Source of the DNA: Pseudomonas chlororaphis
Lineage (GTDB): Bacteria; Pseudomonadota; Gammaproteobacteria; Pseudomonadales; Pseudomonadaceae
Assembly: GCF_000783395.1 (NCBI RefSeq)
Contig: NZ_JSFK01000006.1
Location: 118,354 to 182,353 of the forward strand
DNA length: 64,000 bases
Direction of reading: 5' to 3'
Shown one piece after another: positions 40,720 through 49,586 of this stretch. The notes beneath the pieces were generated by a model. It ran no database searches, had not been told where the DNA came from, and worked only from the letters and a program-made list of their open reading frames with translations. The translations under genes were made by a program, and so were the position numbers. Numbering within the stretch: the stretch's first letter is position 1; each line of letters opens with the position of its first letter.

Positions 40720-42696
40720 ATGCGTCAAAAAACCGGGCCACTGCGCCCATCCCCTACGACAGATTCACCCGACACCTCGACGTCTCGTTCTGCGGCCTAC
40801 GATCGGCCCATCGACCTGGATTCCCGCTTGCCAGGCCGCGTCAGGCCGGATGGCTCGAACGAGCCGCCGGGCATTAACCCCGACGGCCCTCACAGCAGCA
40901 CCGCGAGGGTCGAGCCCGGCGTAACGATTACGCAAATGCCCGAGACGCAGACGCCCCGGCCTCGAACAGCGACGTCGCCCCTTGAGCCCTATTTGCAGAG
41001 CGTCGACGCGTCACTGAGCCATGATGCAGACGGCCTGAAAATTCACAAGGGTCGCAAGTTCGCGGACATCGCCAACGAAGATGGATCAGCCACCGGGCTG
41101 ACCGTGATGGTGGCGTTCCACGAATTGATGAAGGCCTACCGGGCCAGGTTACCTAGTGAGCGGATGCCATCAGGGCCTGCGCTTTATCGAGTGGCCGACA
41201 GTAACGTCTGGAGCCTGAAGAAGCCGATCGAATACTACGACCCCATGCACTTTGCCTCGTCTCATACCGCGGATGCGCGGGGATACTTCTCAGTTCACGA
41301 ACACTTGGCGATTGAGCGCTCTGGCCCGTATGGCAAGTGGTTTGAATTCAGAGTGGTGAAACGAGACGCAGGTTTCGCCTTTGCCGATGAGCATCGACGT
41401 TTGATTCGGGTTGATCCGAATGAGGCGCGGGGCGATACATCTGTCCCGCTGAAACTTGCGCATTGGAGCGATGGTGATATCTGGAACGCATACCGCCTGG
41501 AAGGCGCGCAGGCCTTGGTCTTTCGAACCGAAGCAGAAATCCTGGGAACAGCGCCCGATTGGGCCACACGTTTCAACGAGCCGGATGCTCACAAGTTTTT
41601 GAGCGACTCATCGAGATGGTCTTATCCACATAAGTCCGAGACTGAACGTGCGCAAATCCTGCGCAGCTACAACTTGAGCCTGGCTCAGCAAAATCGTCTG
41701 CGCCAAGACATGGAACATGGACGGTTCCCCGATTGGGCCGAACAGCACAAACGCTTGACTCAGAATCCGTTGGACGACTCACGCTTTGAGCAGATTGCAG
41801 AAGAACTCGAGCCATTCATTCTAAAAATGAGAAATGAAGGCGAGAACCAGGATTTCGACTCACATCCCGTCGAACAACGTTATGAAGAAAGCTTCCTGAA
41901 AAGTTATCTGGAACACGCCGGCTACAAACGCAATAAGCATGACTACCTTTATCGAACGGACATTCCGGCGATGTTCCGCGCCGATTTGCGTACGCCTTTC
42001 GAACTGGCTCGGGACAAACGCTTGGTGAAACTGCGCGGCAACCCCTCCGACTCCACGACCAAATCGGCTTTCAGCTCGACATTCGGTGCGGCCAATGCCT
42101 TGAGCTACATGGAATTTGATTACTACTCCAACCCTCGGCACTACAACAGCCAGGCCAACCGCTATCCAGGGCATTTTTCCGATAGCGATTCGTCGAGCGG
42201 GTATCGACACAATTCGGCTGAGGAGTCGGACACCTCGTTTGAAATGGACGACTCACGCGACTACCCCTTGCTCCGTCGCAAACAAACACTGGGCTTCCTG
42301 TATGTCATCGACACTCGCGGTATTGAAGTGGTCCCGCGAGTGGAAAACATTTATCTGAACGACAAGGATTTTGATGGCGATACGCTAGAAGGCCGGATAT
42401 CAATGCCGACGCGCGGGATCAGTGCAGAAAGGATCTGGCTGGTTAAATCAGACCTGAGCCTGGCGGCCAGGGTCGAAGATATTTTACGGCAGGCCGGTGA
42501 CAACGCCGAGGCTATAGAGAAGGCGACGTGGGCAGGTACCGACGGGGGCGATGTCTACTATTATGGAGCCACTGCTTATGACAAATTGATAGATCAAATA
42601 GCCCAGTTCGGCGGCGTCGTGTTGAAGTTGCCCAAAGGTAAAAACACCTACGCCAACGATGTAACCTGGCCAGTGGCCGAGCATTATCGAGCCTGA
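40720..42696 (+). CDS. Putative ADP-ribosyltransferase toxin 3 (paralogue)
   Basis: This 658-residue protein is closest to toxin 2 by eye. The A1-like motifs are LYRTD with R412, FSSTFG (451-456), FLYVIDTRGIEVVP and TLEG with E557, then GISAERIWLV, which aligns with GIPYSQIYGW of cholera toxin. The residue two before the Glu is Thr here but Asp in toxins 1 and 2, so the usual E-x-E pair of arginine-specific enzymes is not conserved. A GGAG site precedes the ATG at 40720, 48 bp after toxin 2; a GTG nine bases earlier is in frame. A bidirectional terminator follows at once. Confidence 0.65.
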   Translation: MRQKTGPLRPSPTTDSPDTSTSRSAAYDRPIDLDSRLPGRVRPDGSNEPPGINPDGPHSSTARVEPGVTITQMPETQTPRPRTATSPLEPYLQSVDASLSHDADGLKIHKGRKFADIANEDGSATGLTVMVAFHELMKAYRARLPSERMPSGPALYRVADSNVWSLKKPIEYYDPMHFASSHTADARGYFSVHEHLAIERSGPYGKWFEFRVVKRDAGFAFADEHRRLIRVDPNEARGDTSVPLKLAHWSDGDIWNAYRLEGAQALVFRTEAEILGTAPDWATRFNEPDAHKFLSDSSRWSYPHKSETERAQILRSYNLSLAQQNRLRQDMEHGRFPDWAEQHKRLTQNPLDDSRFEQIAEELEPFILKMRNEGENQDFDSHPVEQRYEESFLKSYLEHAGYKRNKHDYLYRTDIPAMFRADLRTPFELARDKRLVKLRGNPSDSTTKSAFSSTFGAANALSYMEFDYYSNPRHYNSQANRYPGHFSDSDSSSGYRHNSAEESDTSFEMDDSRDYPLLRRKQTLGFLYVIDTRGIEVVPRVENIYLNDKDFDGDTLEGRISMPTRGISAERIWLVKSDLSLAARVEDILRQAGDNAEAIEKATWAGTDGGDVYYYGATAYDKLIDQIAQFGGVVLKLPKGKNTYANDVTWPVAEHYRA

Positions 42697-42700
42697 TACA

Positions 42701-42732
42701 AGGCGCCATTCATTTAAAAATGAATGGCGCCT
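42701..42732. terminator. Bidirectional terminator closing the toxin operon
   Basis: A perfect inverted repeat AGGCGCCATTCATTT/AAATGAATGGCGCCT has a two-base loop. Four bases after the toxin 3 stop and four before the stop of the convergent gene, it serves both transcripts. The 15-bp stem has A/T tails on its inner side and only a short TTT after it. Confidence 0.8.
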
Positions 42733-42736
42733 TTGA

Positions 42737-43315
42737 TCAAACAGTGGCGGGATGCGGCTTGATTACCTTGATCACGAATATTGACGATTTGTTATTGAAA
42801 GCATCATGCCCCGTCTTATTAGGGTCTGCGTTGACAAATGTGCTCATGCTACCGCTCATAAGACGATACAACGGCCTGTTATTCTTTTGACTGATCAACT
42901 CTAGATAGGCCGGGCCAAACTTTATATTGCTGAACGATGCCTTCGGCACACCATACGTACTGAATGAAAAATACTGTACGGGGGCACTGGTACTGGCTAA
43001 CAGATTATTGGTCTTGTCTTCCATGAATAACCGCGCGCCGTCGAACGTTCCCGCAAGTTCAATACTGATTGCATATTCATTACCTTTAGGGACGAACTTC
43101 AACAGCAGTGGCGTGTGGTCTTCATGGTCAGCCAGCGTTATAAAACTGCAGACACGGGAATCGGCCAGACCGACCTCGGCATCGAGTTTTTCGGCCTGGG
43201 TTATCCGCAAGCCGCTTAGCGTCTTTTGCAGACGTTGTTGATTAAGTACTACTGGCCGGCCATCAAGATAAAGATGCGCGGTGAATGCTTCACTGTTTAT
43301 TTGTGCTAAAGCCAT
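42737..43315 (-). CDS. Hypothetical protein, convergent with the toxin operon
   Basis: I do not recognise this 192-residue protein. It has no signal peptide or membrane helix and looks beta-rich (AHLYLDGRPVVL; LLLKFVPKGNEYAISIEL; VQYFSFSTYGVPKASF; SSIFVIKVIKPH). A GGTGAG ribosome site lies before the ATG. It is AT-richer than the core genes and follows the 74-residue gene at 43612 by 72 bp, so the two probably form one unit. Position beside the toxins makes a role as immunity factor, cofactor or chaperone conceivable, but nothing in the sequence shows it. Confidence 0.65.
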   Translation of the reverse strand: MALAQINSEAFTAHLYLDGRPVVLNQQRLQKTLSGLRITQAEKLDAEVGLADSRVCSFITLADHEDHTPLLLKFVPKGNEYAISIELAGTFDGARLFMEDKTNNLLASTSAPVQYFSFSTYGVPKASFSNIKFGPAYLELISQKNNRPLYRLMSGSMSTFVNADPNKTGHDAFNNKSSIFVIKVIKPHPATV

Positions 43316-43387
43316 GGGTTAGCTCACCTGTAAACGGCCCGCCGCCGATTAACCGCAACGGCAGGCAATGCTGAAAAAGGGTAATAA

Positions 43388-43612
43388 TCAAACCGCCATC
43401 GCGGTCACTGTGGCGGTTGCTGAAATCCGCGGGACTTCGCCGACAGGGACTTTTTCAGATTTCCGTTTACGTCGCGCCAACACCATCCGGTCCGCATACG
43501 TTGATGCTGCGTCAATAACGTTGTTGACGTTATGATCCGTCTCGGCATGTTTCAAAATATACTTGCCGGCAATATCATCCCAGAACGCCCATTCATCTTC
43601 ATATACAGTCAT
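43388..43612 (-). CDS. Small hypothetical protein
   Basis: The 74-residue product starts MTVYEDEWAFWDDIAGKYIL and has a basic middle (LARRKRKSEK) and a Thr/Ala/Val tail. The frame is open to 43726, but the ATG at 43612 has an AAGGA site 7 bases upstream and the longer start does not. It contains NVNNVIDAASTYADRM, probably helical. It is unrecognised. It heads the minus-strand pair at the right edge of the accessory island. Confidence 0.55.
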   Translation of the reverse strand: MTVYEDEWAFWDDIAGKYILKHAETDHNVNNVIDAASTYADRMVLARRKRKSEKVPVGEVPRISATATVTAMAV

Positions 43613-43726
43613 GCTTTCATCCTTATTTTTATTCAAGTCTTCCGCTTCCTGCGGACAACTCGAAATTAAAACAAAGACAAAAGCAAAACAATGCTGGCAG
43701 GCGCCATGAGTTAATTCAAAGTGCAA

Positions 43727-44317
43727 CTAGGCAAACAGTTCACCCTGTAGCTCGTCGAGCAAAGCCTGGATTGCATCCAGTCGCTGTTGGGGATCGTCGA
43801 GTTGCAACAAATCGATCTTGTCCTCCTCGGCGAACGGCAGCAAATACGCCAGTTGATTGGCCAGCGATTGCTGACCCAGCGCTTCGGTGCCCATGTCCAA
43901 CGCTTCCACCATCGGGTGCTCGGCCAGAGCCTTGAGCAACGCCACCAGATCAGCGTCCTCGTCCTGCAGCGGTTGCTCGGGTTCGTCATCCAGCCACTCG
44001 ACATCGGCGAGGATCAACTGGTCGCGCTGCACCTCGGTTCGCAACACGGCAAACCGGCGCCCGCCCTGCACACGTATGCCCAACAAACCATTGTCTTGCT
44101 GCTGGAAATCGGTGATGCGTGCTTCGCAGCCAACCAGAGCAAAACCCTCTGGTGCAACGCCGACTTCGTGGCCGTCAAGAATGCACACCACGCCGAAGCC
44201 ACCGCCCTGTTTCATGCAGCGGCCGATCATGTCCAGGTAGCGCGCCTCGAAGATCTGCAAGTCGAGATTGCAGCCGGGAAACAGCACTGTGTTCAGCGGG
44301 AAAAGCGGCAGACTCAT
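43727..44317 (-). CDS. Lon substrate-binding (LON N-terminal) domain protein
   Basis: The 196-residue protein is a stand-alone LON domain: MSLPLFPLNTVLFPGCNLDLQIFEARYLDMI at the start, GFALVGCEARITDF and GIRVQGGRRFAVL in the beta core, then a helical C-terminus. It lacks AAA and protease domains, which is normal for the small family. Such proteins are thought to bind substrates or partners; the exact role is open. The ATG at 44317 has AAGGA eight bases upstream. It follows lrgB by 10 bp. Confidence 0.88.
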   Translation of the reverse strand: MSLPLFPLNTVLFPGCNLDLQIFEARYLDMIGRCMKQGGGFGVVCILDGHEVGVAPEGFALVGCEARITDFQQQDNGLLGIRVQGGRRFAVLRTEVQRDQLILADVEWLDDEPEQPLQDEDADLVALLKALAEHPMVEALDMGTEALGQQSLANQLAYLLPFAEEDKIDLLQLDDPQQRLDAIQALLDELQGELFA

Positions 44318-44327
44318 AGACATTTCC

Positions 44328-45044
44328 TTACACAACCATCGACACCGCCAACGGCAGGAACACCGCCGTGGCCACGCCCATCAGACTCATTGCCAGCGCC
44401 GCGAAGGCGCCGCACTCATCGTTTTCCTGCATCGCAACCGCCGTGCCCACCGCATGGGCGGTCATGCCCAGCGCCATGCCTCGCGCTTCGGGGCTGTGCA
44501 CACCGAGGCGGTTCAACAGCGTCGGACCAAAGATCGCGCCAATCACCCCGGTGATCAACACGAATACCGCCGCCAGCGCCGCGACACCACCGATCTGCTC
44601 GGCCACCAGCATCGCTATCGGTGAAGTTACCGACTTCGGTGCCATGGTCATCAGAATCATGTGCTCGGCACCGAACCACCAGCCCAGCAACACGCCCATG
44701 CCCGTTGCCACCACCCCGCCTATCACCAGCGTAGTAAAAATCGGCCAGAACAATTGGCGAATACGCCGCAGGTTGAGATACAGCGGCACCGCCAGCGCCA
44801 CGGTTGCCGGGCCGAGCAGAATGCTGAGAATCTCGGTGCTCTTGCGGTACTCGGCGTAAGTCAGCCCGCAGCCAACCAGCACACCGATCACCAACAACAT
44901 GGAGACCAGCACCGGTTGCAGAAAGATCCAGCGGGTTTTCTCGAACGCCGCCAGCACCAGTTGATAGGCACCGAGGGTGATGCCGATGCCGAATAGCGGG
45001 TGATGAATCACCGAAGCCCAGGCGCCCTGCCAGTCGAAAAGCAT
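44328..45044 (-). CDS. LrgB/CidB family membrane protein
   Basis: The 238-residue polytopic protein has seven or so hydrophobic segments, with LLGPATVALAVPLY, MAPKSVTSPIAMLVAE and SPEARGMALGMTAHAVGTA as family signatures. LrgB/CidB proteins pair with small holin-like LrgA/CidA to affect murein hydrolase export or small-metabolite transport. The start overlaps the lrgA-type stop as TGATG. Confidence 0.92.
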   Translation of the reverse strand: MLFDWQGAWASVIHHPLFGIGITLGAYQLVLAAFEKTRWIFLQPVLVSMLLVIGVLVGCGLTYAEYRKSTEILSILLGPATVALAVPLYLNLRRIRQLFWPIFTTLVIGGVVATGMGVLLGWWFGAEHMILMTMAPKSVTSPIAMLVAEQIGGVAALAAVFVLITGVIGAIFGPTLLNRLGVHSPEARGMALGMTAHAVGTAVAMQENDECGAFAALAMSLMGVATAVFLPLAVSMVV

Positions 45045-45406
45045 CAGGACTCCTCCGACGCAGACGCGTGACGTTTGACCAGGCGTTGCATCAGCACGCC
45101 GGCAAAAGCCATCGACAGGATCAACGACAGCACCAGCGCACCGACAATTGCCCAGAAGTCCGCAGCAATGTCGCTCGCATAAACCATCACACCCACGGCC
45201 GGTGGCACCAGCAACAATGGCAGATAACGCAGCAGACTGCCGGCCGCGAGGTTCAGCGGTTCGCCGACCTCACCGCGAATGATCAGAAAGACCAGCAACA
45301 ACAGCAGGCCGATGATCGGCCCCGGCAGCACCGGCAACAGCAAATGATTGAGCGCCGTACCGAGCAATTGGAACAGCACCAGCAGGGTCAGGCCACGTAG
45401 CAACAT
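45044..45406 (-). CDS. CidA/LrgA family holin-like protein
   Basis: The 120-residue protein has four membrane segments and the core LPGPIIGLLLLL and LLLVPPAVGVM. These are the small partners of LrgB, with holin-like topology. It is coupled to the downstream lrgB-type gene by a one-base overlap. The start at 45406 leaves a 194-bp gap to the divergent MaoC-type gene, where promoters for both must lie. Confidence 0.93.
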   Translation of the reverse strand: MLLRGLTLLVLFQLLGTALNHLLLPVLPGPIIGLLLLLVFLIIRGEVGEPLNLAAGSLLRYLPLLLVPPAVGVMVYASDIAADFWAIVGALVLSLILSMAFAGVLMQRLVKRHASASEES

Positions 45407-45600
45407 CCGACATCTCCGTCTTACTTTCCACTGTGCAAGTCGCCCGCATTATAAGCACGCCTGCGCTATGGATCGGCATTCGCCAAAAGCATGGTCGGTT
45501 GACCGGAGCAAATCGCCATGATGATCTACAGTGGTTCGCAGGGAGGTCAAATCCCCCCACCTTAAAAACTATAAAACCGATGAACCCAAGGAGAGTCTCA

Positions 45601-46056
45601 ATGCCCTATGTTCCAGTTGCAGAGCTCAAAGATTATGTCGGCAAGGAACTCGGACGTTCCGAATGGCTCACCATCGATCAGGAACGCATCAACCTGTTCG
45701 CCGAAGCCACCGGTGATTATCAGTTCATTCACGTCGACCCGGTCAAAGCCGCGCAAACGCCATTTGGCAGCACCATTGCCCACGGTTTCCTGTCGTTGTC
45801 GCTGATTCCGAAATTGATGGAAGACATTCTGATCCTGCCGCAAGGCGTGAAGATGGTCGTCAACTACGGTCTGGACAGCGTGCGTTTCATCCAGCCAGTG
45901 AAGGTCAATTCCAAAGTTCGCCTGAAGGTCGATCTGGGTGAAGTCACCGAGAAAAAACCCGGGCAGTGGCTGCTCAAAGCCACCGCGACCCTGGAAATAG
46001 AAGGTTCGGACAAACCGGCCTACATCGCCGAGCCACTGTCGCTCTGCTTCGTCTGA
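45601..46056 (+). CDS. MaoC-like dehydratase (R-specific enoyl-CoA hydratase fold)
   Basis: The 151-residue hot-dog-fold protein begins MPYVPVAELKDYVGKELGRSEW. It carries the hydratase motif FAEATGDYQFIHVDPVKAAQTPFGSTIAHGFLSLSL, with the catalytic Asp and His in DxxxxH. It likely hydrates an enoyl-CoA; NodN-like relatives are of unknown substrate. The frame opens at 45433, but MPYVP follows an AAGGAG site. It is monocistronic. Confidence 0.92.
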   Translation: MPYVPVAELKDYVGKELGRSEWLTIDQERINLFAEATGDYQFIHVDPVKAAQTPFGSTIAHGFLSLSLIPKLMEDILILPQGVKMVVNYGLDSVRFIQPVKVNSKVRLKVDLGEVTEKKPGQWLLKATATLEIEGSDKPAYIAEPLSLCFV

Positions 46057-46158
46057 TGGTTCCGGATGCGAAGCAGCGCACGCTGTTTCGCGTCACGTCT
46101 CTATATATGCGACGCATAGCTGCGGCATACTCGGTCGCCTAATTGCCCGGATCCCGCT

Positions 46159-47886
46159 ATGCGCTCACTTGCACGTCTTGCACCCCTTGCCTTGACCCTG
46201 ATGCTCACCGCTTGCGGCGACGGCGAATCGCTGTTGCCGCCGGATGCGCGCCTGCCCGACGGCGGACGCTATCGCGGTGAACTGGTCGATGGCTTGCTGC
46301 AAGGTCAGGGCCGCGTCGACTACCCCAACGGCAGTTGGTATGCCGGGCAGTTCGACAAGGGCCAATGGCATGGTCAGGGCGAATGGCATGGCAGCAATGG
46401 CGAGGTCTATCGCGGACAGTTCCAGCAAGGCCTGTTCGACGGCCAGGGCAGCCTGACCACCAATGCCAGCAGTTACACCGGCGGCTTCAAGCAGGGCCGC
46501 CGCGAAGGTGAAGGCACCTTGAAAGAAAACGCCATGACCTATCGTGGCGAATTCAAGGCCGACCAGTATTCCGGGCTCGGCCGTCTGGAAATGGACGACG
46601 GCAGCTCCTATCAAGGCCAGTTCGCCCACGGCAAACCCAACGGCGAAGGCCAGCGCGGCGACGCCAGCGGCAACTCGTTCAGCGGGCATTTCGTCAATGG
46701 TCAGCTGGAAGGTAACGGCACGTTCAACAGCGCTGACGGCGATATCTACGTCGGCGGCTTCAAGAACAATCAGTTGCACGGCAAGGGCCGCTACGAGAAT
46801 GCCGACGGCGATGTCTGGCTCGGCCAGTTCAAGGAAGGCGCACTGACCGGCAAGGGCGAGTTGATCGGTGCCGATGGCAGCCACTACGTCGGCTCGTTCA
46901 GCGACTGGCGTTTCAGCGGGCCGGGCCGTTTGAACCTGCCTGATGGCAGTTTCTACATCGGCGGCTTCGACAACGACAGTTACTCCGGGCGCGGCACCCT
47001 GGTGCTCACCGATGGCAGCGTGATGAGCGGCACCTGGATCAACGGCCAGCGTGTGCGCGACGCCGACGGCAAGTTGCTGCCCGATACGCTCGAGCTCGGT
47101 TTGCTGGCTCAGGGCCGGTTGCTCGATGACGCATTGGCCGCCATCCCCGCGTCGACTCCAGCGGTCGAGCTGTACACCCTGACCCTCGGCGGCGACGGCA
47201 AGCAAAGCGTGTTCCTGCGCGAGTCCGACTATGTCGCCAACATGCTCAGCACGCGCTTCGGTGCTTATGGTCAGATCCGCCTGGTCAACCACCGTGACCA
47301 CCTCGGCGACCGGCCGATGGCCACCCGCGAGAACCTGCGCCGCGCCGCGCAAACCCTCGCCGAACGCAGCGGCCCGGAAGATTTGCTGTTCATCTACCTG
47401 ACCAGCCACGGCACCGCCGAGCATGAACTGGTGCTCGACCAACCGCGCATGGAGCTGGCCGACCTGCCTGCCGACGAATTCGCTGCCGTGCTGGCACCGC
47501 TGAAAAACCGCGACAAAATCATCGTGATTTCGTCGTGCTACTCCGGCGGTTTCATCCCGGCGCTGAAAGACGAGCGCACGCTGATCATGACCGCCTCACG
47601 CGCTGACCGGGTGTCCTTCGGCTGCTCGGAAGAAGCCAACTTCACCTATTTCGGCGACGCCCTGTTCGCCCAGGCGCTGAACCAGACAGACGATCTGGAG
47701 CAAGCCTTCAAACTGGCTAAGGCCACCGTCGCCGAGCGTGAACTGGCGGACAATTTCGAAGCCTCGGAGCCGCAGATCTGGGCGCCGAAAACCGTACTCG
47801 CGCACTGGCAACTGCTGCGCAAACAGCAAGCAAGAAAAGCTTTGCAAAGTGCTGCATTGAACGACGGAGCGATAAAGAGCAACTAA
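46159..47886 (+). CDS. MORN-repeat lipoprotein with C13 (legumain-like) peptidase domain
   Basis: This is a 575-residue lipoprotein with lipobox LMLTAC (C19). Residues about 36-300 are some eleven MORN-type repeats (YRGELVDGLLQGQGRVDYPNG and variants), usually membrane- or protein-binding ladders. Residues about 335-545 form a caspase-fold C13 peptidase with the catalytic His in YLTSHGTAEHE and Cys in VISSCYSGGF. Legumain-type enzymes cleave after Asn; substrate here is unknown. A PA4016-like gene has the same place, as I recall. The fusion of MORN ladder and protease on one lipoprotein is notable. Confidence 0.9.
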   Translation: MRSLARLAPLALTLMLTACGDGESLLPPDARLPDGGRYRGELVDGLLQGQGRVDYPNGSWYAGQFDKGQWHGQGEWHGSNGEVYRGQFQQGLFDGQGSLTTNASSYTGGFKQGRREGEGTLKENAMTYRGEFKADQYSGLGRLEMDDGSSYQGQFAHGKPNGEGQRGDASGNSFSGHFVNGQLEGNGTFNSADGDIYVGGFKNNQLHGKGRYENADGDVWLGQFKEGALTGKGELIGADGSHYVGSFSDWRFSGPGRLNLPDGSFYIGGFDNDSYSGRGTLVLTDGSVMSGTWINGQRVRDADGKLLPDTLELGLLAQGRLLDDALAAIPASTPAVELYTLTLGGDGKQSVFLRESDYVANMLSTRFGAYGQIRLVNHRDHLGDRPMATRENLRRAAQTLAERSGPEDLLFIYLTSHGTAEHELVLDQPRMELADLPADEFAAVLAPLKNRDKIIVISSCYSGGFIPALKDERTLIMTASRADRVSFGCSEEANFTYFGDALFAQALNQTDDLEQAFKLAKATVAERELADNFEASEPQIWAPKTVLAHWQLLRKQQARKALQSAALNDGAIKSN

Positions 47887-47913
47887 GCTGAACAGTATCA
47901 AGGGAGAGACACT

Positions 47914-48555
47914 ATGTACTTGACGCCTCAGCACGTATTGCTTGCCGGAGCCACCGGTTTGACCGGTGAACATCTACTCGACCGTTTGCTCAACGAGCCG
48001 ACAATTTCTCGCGTGCTCGCACCTTCCCGTCGCCCCTTGGCCGAACATCCGCACCTGGAAAACCCGGTGGGTGATCCGCAGGCGTTTCTGCCGCAGCTCA
48101 GTGGTCGCGTCGATATCGCCTATTGCTGCCTCGGCACCACGATCAAGCAGGCCGGCTCGGAAGCGGCGTTTCGCGCGGTGGATCTGGACATGGTCGTGGC
48201 GTTTGCCAAACGTGCGCGGGAGATGGGCGCGCGGCATCTGATTGTGATCAGTGCGATTGGCGCGGATCCGAAATCGTCGGTTTTCTACAATCGGGTCAAA
48301 GGCGAAATGGAGCAGGCCTTGCGCGCGCAGGACTGGCCGCAACTGACCATTTGCCGGCCGTCATTGTTATTGGGTGAACGGACTGAACCGCGTCTGGCTG
48401 AGCAACTGGCCGGGCCTTTGTCGAAGCTGATTCCGGGCAAATACCGAGGCATCGAAGCTTGCCATTTGGCGCGGGCGATGTGGCGGCTGGCGCTGGAAGA
48501 GCAGGATGGGGTGCGGGTGATCGAGTCGGATGAGCTGCGCAAGCTCGGCAAATAA
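47914..48555 (+). CDS. NAD(P)-binding atypical SDR oxidoreductase
   Basis: The 213-residue Rossmann protein starts with [20 protein letters not shown] (GxxGxxG motif). It then has [49 protein letters not shown] and a [14 protein letters not shown] tail, matching the HTATIP2/TIP30-like group. The YxxxK pair is Y-N-R-V-K. The substrate is unknown. It lies 27 bp after the MORN-peptidase gene and may share its transcript. Confidence 0.88.
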   Translation: MYLTPQHVLLAGATGLTGEHLLDRLLNEPTISRVLAPSRRPLAEHPHLENPVGDPQAFLPQLSGRVDIAYCCLGTTIKQAGSEAAFRAVDLDMVVAFAKRAREMGARHLIVISAIGADPKSSVFYNRVKGEMEQALRAQDWPQLTICRPSLLLGERTEPRLAEQLAGPLSKLIPGKYRGIEACHLARAMWRLALEEQDGVRVIESDELRKLGK

Positions 48556-48579
48556 TCTATAGCGCCTGGAGGAAAGCTT

Positions 48580-48643
48580 TCGCGAGCAGGCTCGCTCCCA
48601 CATTTGCACTGCGTCCCCTTGTGGGAGCGAGCCTGCTCGCGAT
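48580..48643. repeat. REPIN, family D
   Basis: TCGCGAGCAGGCTCGCTCCC faces GGGAGCGAGCCTGCTCGCGA across 24 bp. It sits between convergent genes, just past the oxidoreductase stop. Confidence 0.85.
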
Positions 48644-48661
48644 GGAGTGCGTAGCGCTCCC

Positions 48662-48946
48662 CTATAATCCGCCAGTCGCCTGAAAACTCACGCCAATCAC
48701 CGTGAGCAATGACAACGGCAACAATAGCGTATCGAGCAACGCACTCGCCGGCAGATCCACCCCCGGATAGCTCGGCGCTTCGGCCCCGAACCGATCCATC
48801 GCGCAGCACCCGCCATTCAATGCATACAAATCCAGCCGCGTCCCGGAGTACACCACAGGCGCGCCCGGTTTGGCGGCGTCGAGGGTGCGCGCAGTGGCGC
48901 AACCGGTCAGTTGCAGCGCCAGCAAAATCGCCAGCAGCTTATTCAT
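48662..48946 (-). CDS. YceK/YidQ family lipoprotein
   Basis: The 94-residue lipoprotein has lipobox LQLTGC (C16). The [22 protein letters not shown] and [22 protein letters not shown] segments match the short YceK/YidQ outer-membrane lipoproteins. The function is not known. Its ATG overlaps the ubiX stop by 8 bp (ATGAATAA), so it is translationally coupled to ubiX. Confidence 0.85.
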   Translation of the reverse strand: MNKLLAILLALQLTGCATARTLDAAKPGAPVVYSGTRLDLYALNGGCCAMDRFGAEAPSYPGVDLPASALLDTLLLPLSLLTVIGVSFQATGGL

Positions 48947-49586
48947 CGCTGCTCAGATGATGCTCACCCCAACGCGGCAGCATGTCCTGCGGAATGCCGA
49001 GCAAATTGAGGATCCGCGCCACGACGAAATCGATCAGATCATCGATGGTCTGCGGCTGGTGATAAAAGCCAGGCGAGGCAGGCAGAATCGTCACGCCCAT
49101 GTTCGACAGCTTGAGCATGTGCTCCAGATGAATGCTCGAATACGGCGCTTCGCGCGGCACCAGAATCAACTGGCGACGCTCTTTCAATGTCACATCAGCC
49201 GCGCGTTCGATCAGGTTATTGCAGGCGCCCGTGGCAATCGCCGACAACGTGCCCGTCGAGCACGGCACCACGACCATCGCCGCCGGAGCGCCAGAACCCG
49301 AGGCCACCGGCGACATCCAGTCTTCCTTGCCGTACACGCGGATCTGCCCGGCGGCAGCCCCGGTGTATTCGGTCAGAAATGCCTGCATCATCTGCGGCTT
49401 GGGCGGCAGCGTGACATCGGTCTCGGTAGCCATGACCAGTTGCGCAGCTTTCGAGATCAGGAAGTGCACCTCGCGATCTTCCCGCACCAGGCAATCGAGC
49501 AGGCGTAAACCGTATTGAGCGCCGGACGCGCCGGTCATCGCCAGCGTGATGCGTTCGGGGCCATTGCTCTCAAAACGAGTGTTCAT
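48939..49586 (-). CDS. ubiX: Flavin prenyltransferase UbiX
   Basis: The 215-residue enzyme makes prenylated FMN, the cofactor of UbiD decarboxylase in ubiquinone synthesis. It carries [53 protein letters not shown] and [31 protein letters not shown], all diagnostic. The ATG at 49586 overlaps the mpl stop as ATGA. The frame is open to 49781, but that part is mpl sequence out of phase. Confidence 0.97.
   Translation of the reverse strand: MNTRFESNGPERITLAMTGASGAQYGLRLLDCLVREDREVHFLISKAAQLVMATETDVTLPPKPQMMQAFLTEYTGAAAGQIRVYGKEDWMSPVASGSGAPAAMVVVPCSTGTLSAIATGACNNLIERAADVTLKERRQLILVPREAPYSSIHLEHMLKLSNMGVTILPASPGFYHQPQTIDDLIDFVVARILNLLGIPQDMLPRWGEHHLSSDE

Noticed and set aside
33025..42696. Type VI or polymorphic (Rhs/CDI) toxin cassette
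   Set aside because: No PAAR, VgrG, Rhs repeats, pretoxin motif or adaptor gene is visible; the export route is left open.
46165..47442. 425-codon frame opposite the MORN-peptidase gene
   Set aside because: The apparent regularity mirrors the MORN repeats on the other strand; no ribosome site or recognisable sequence.
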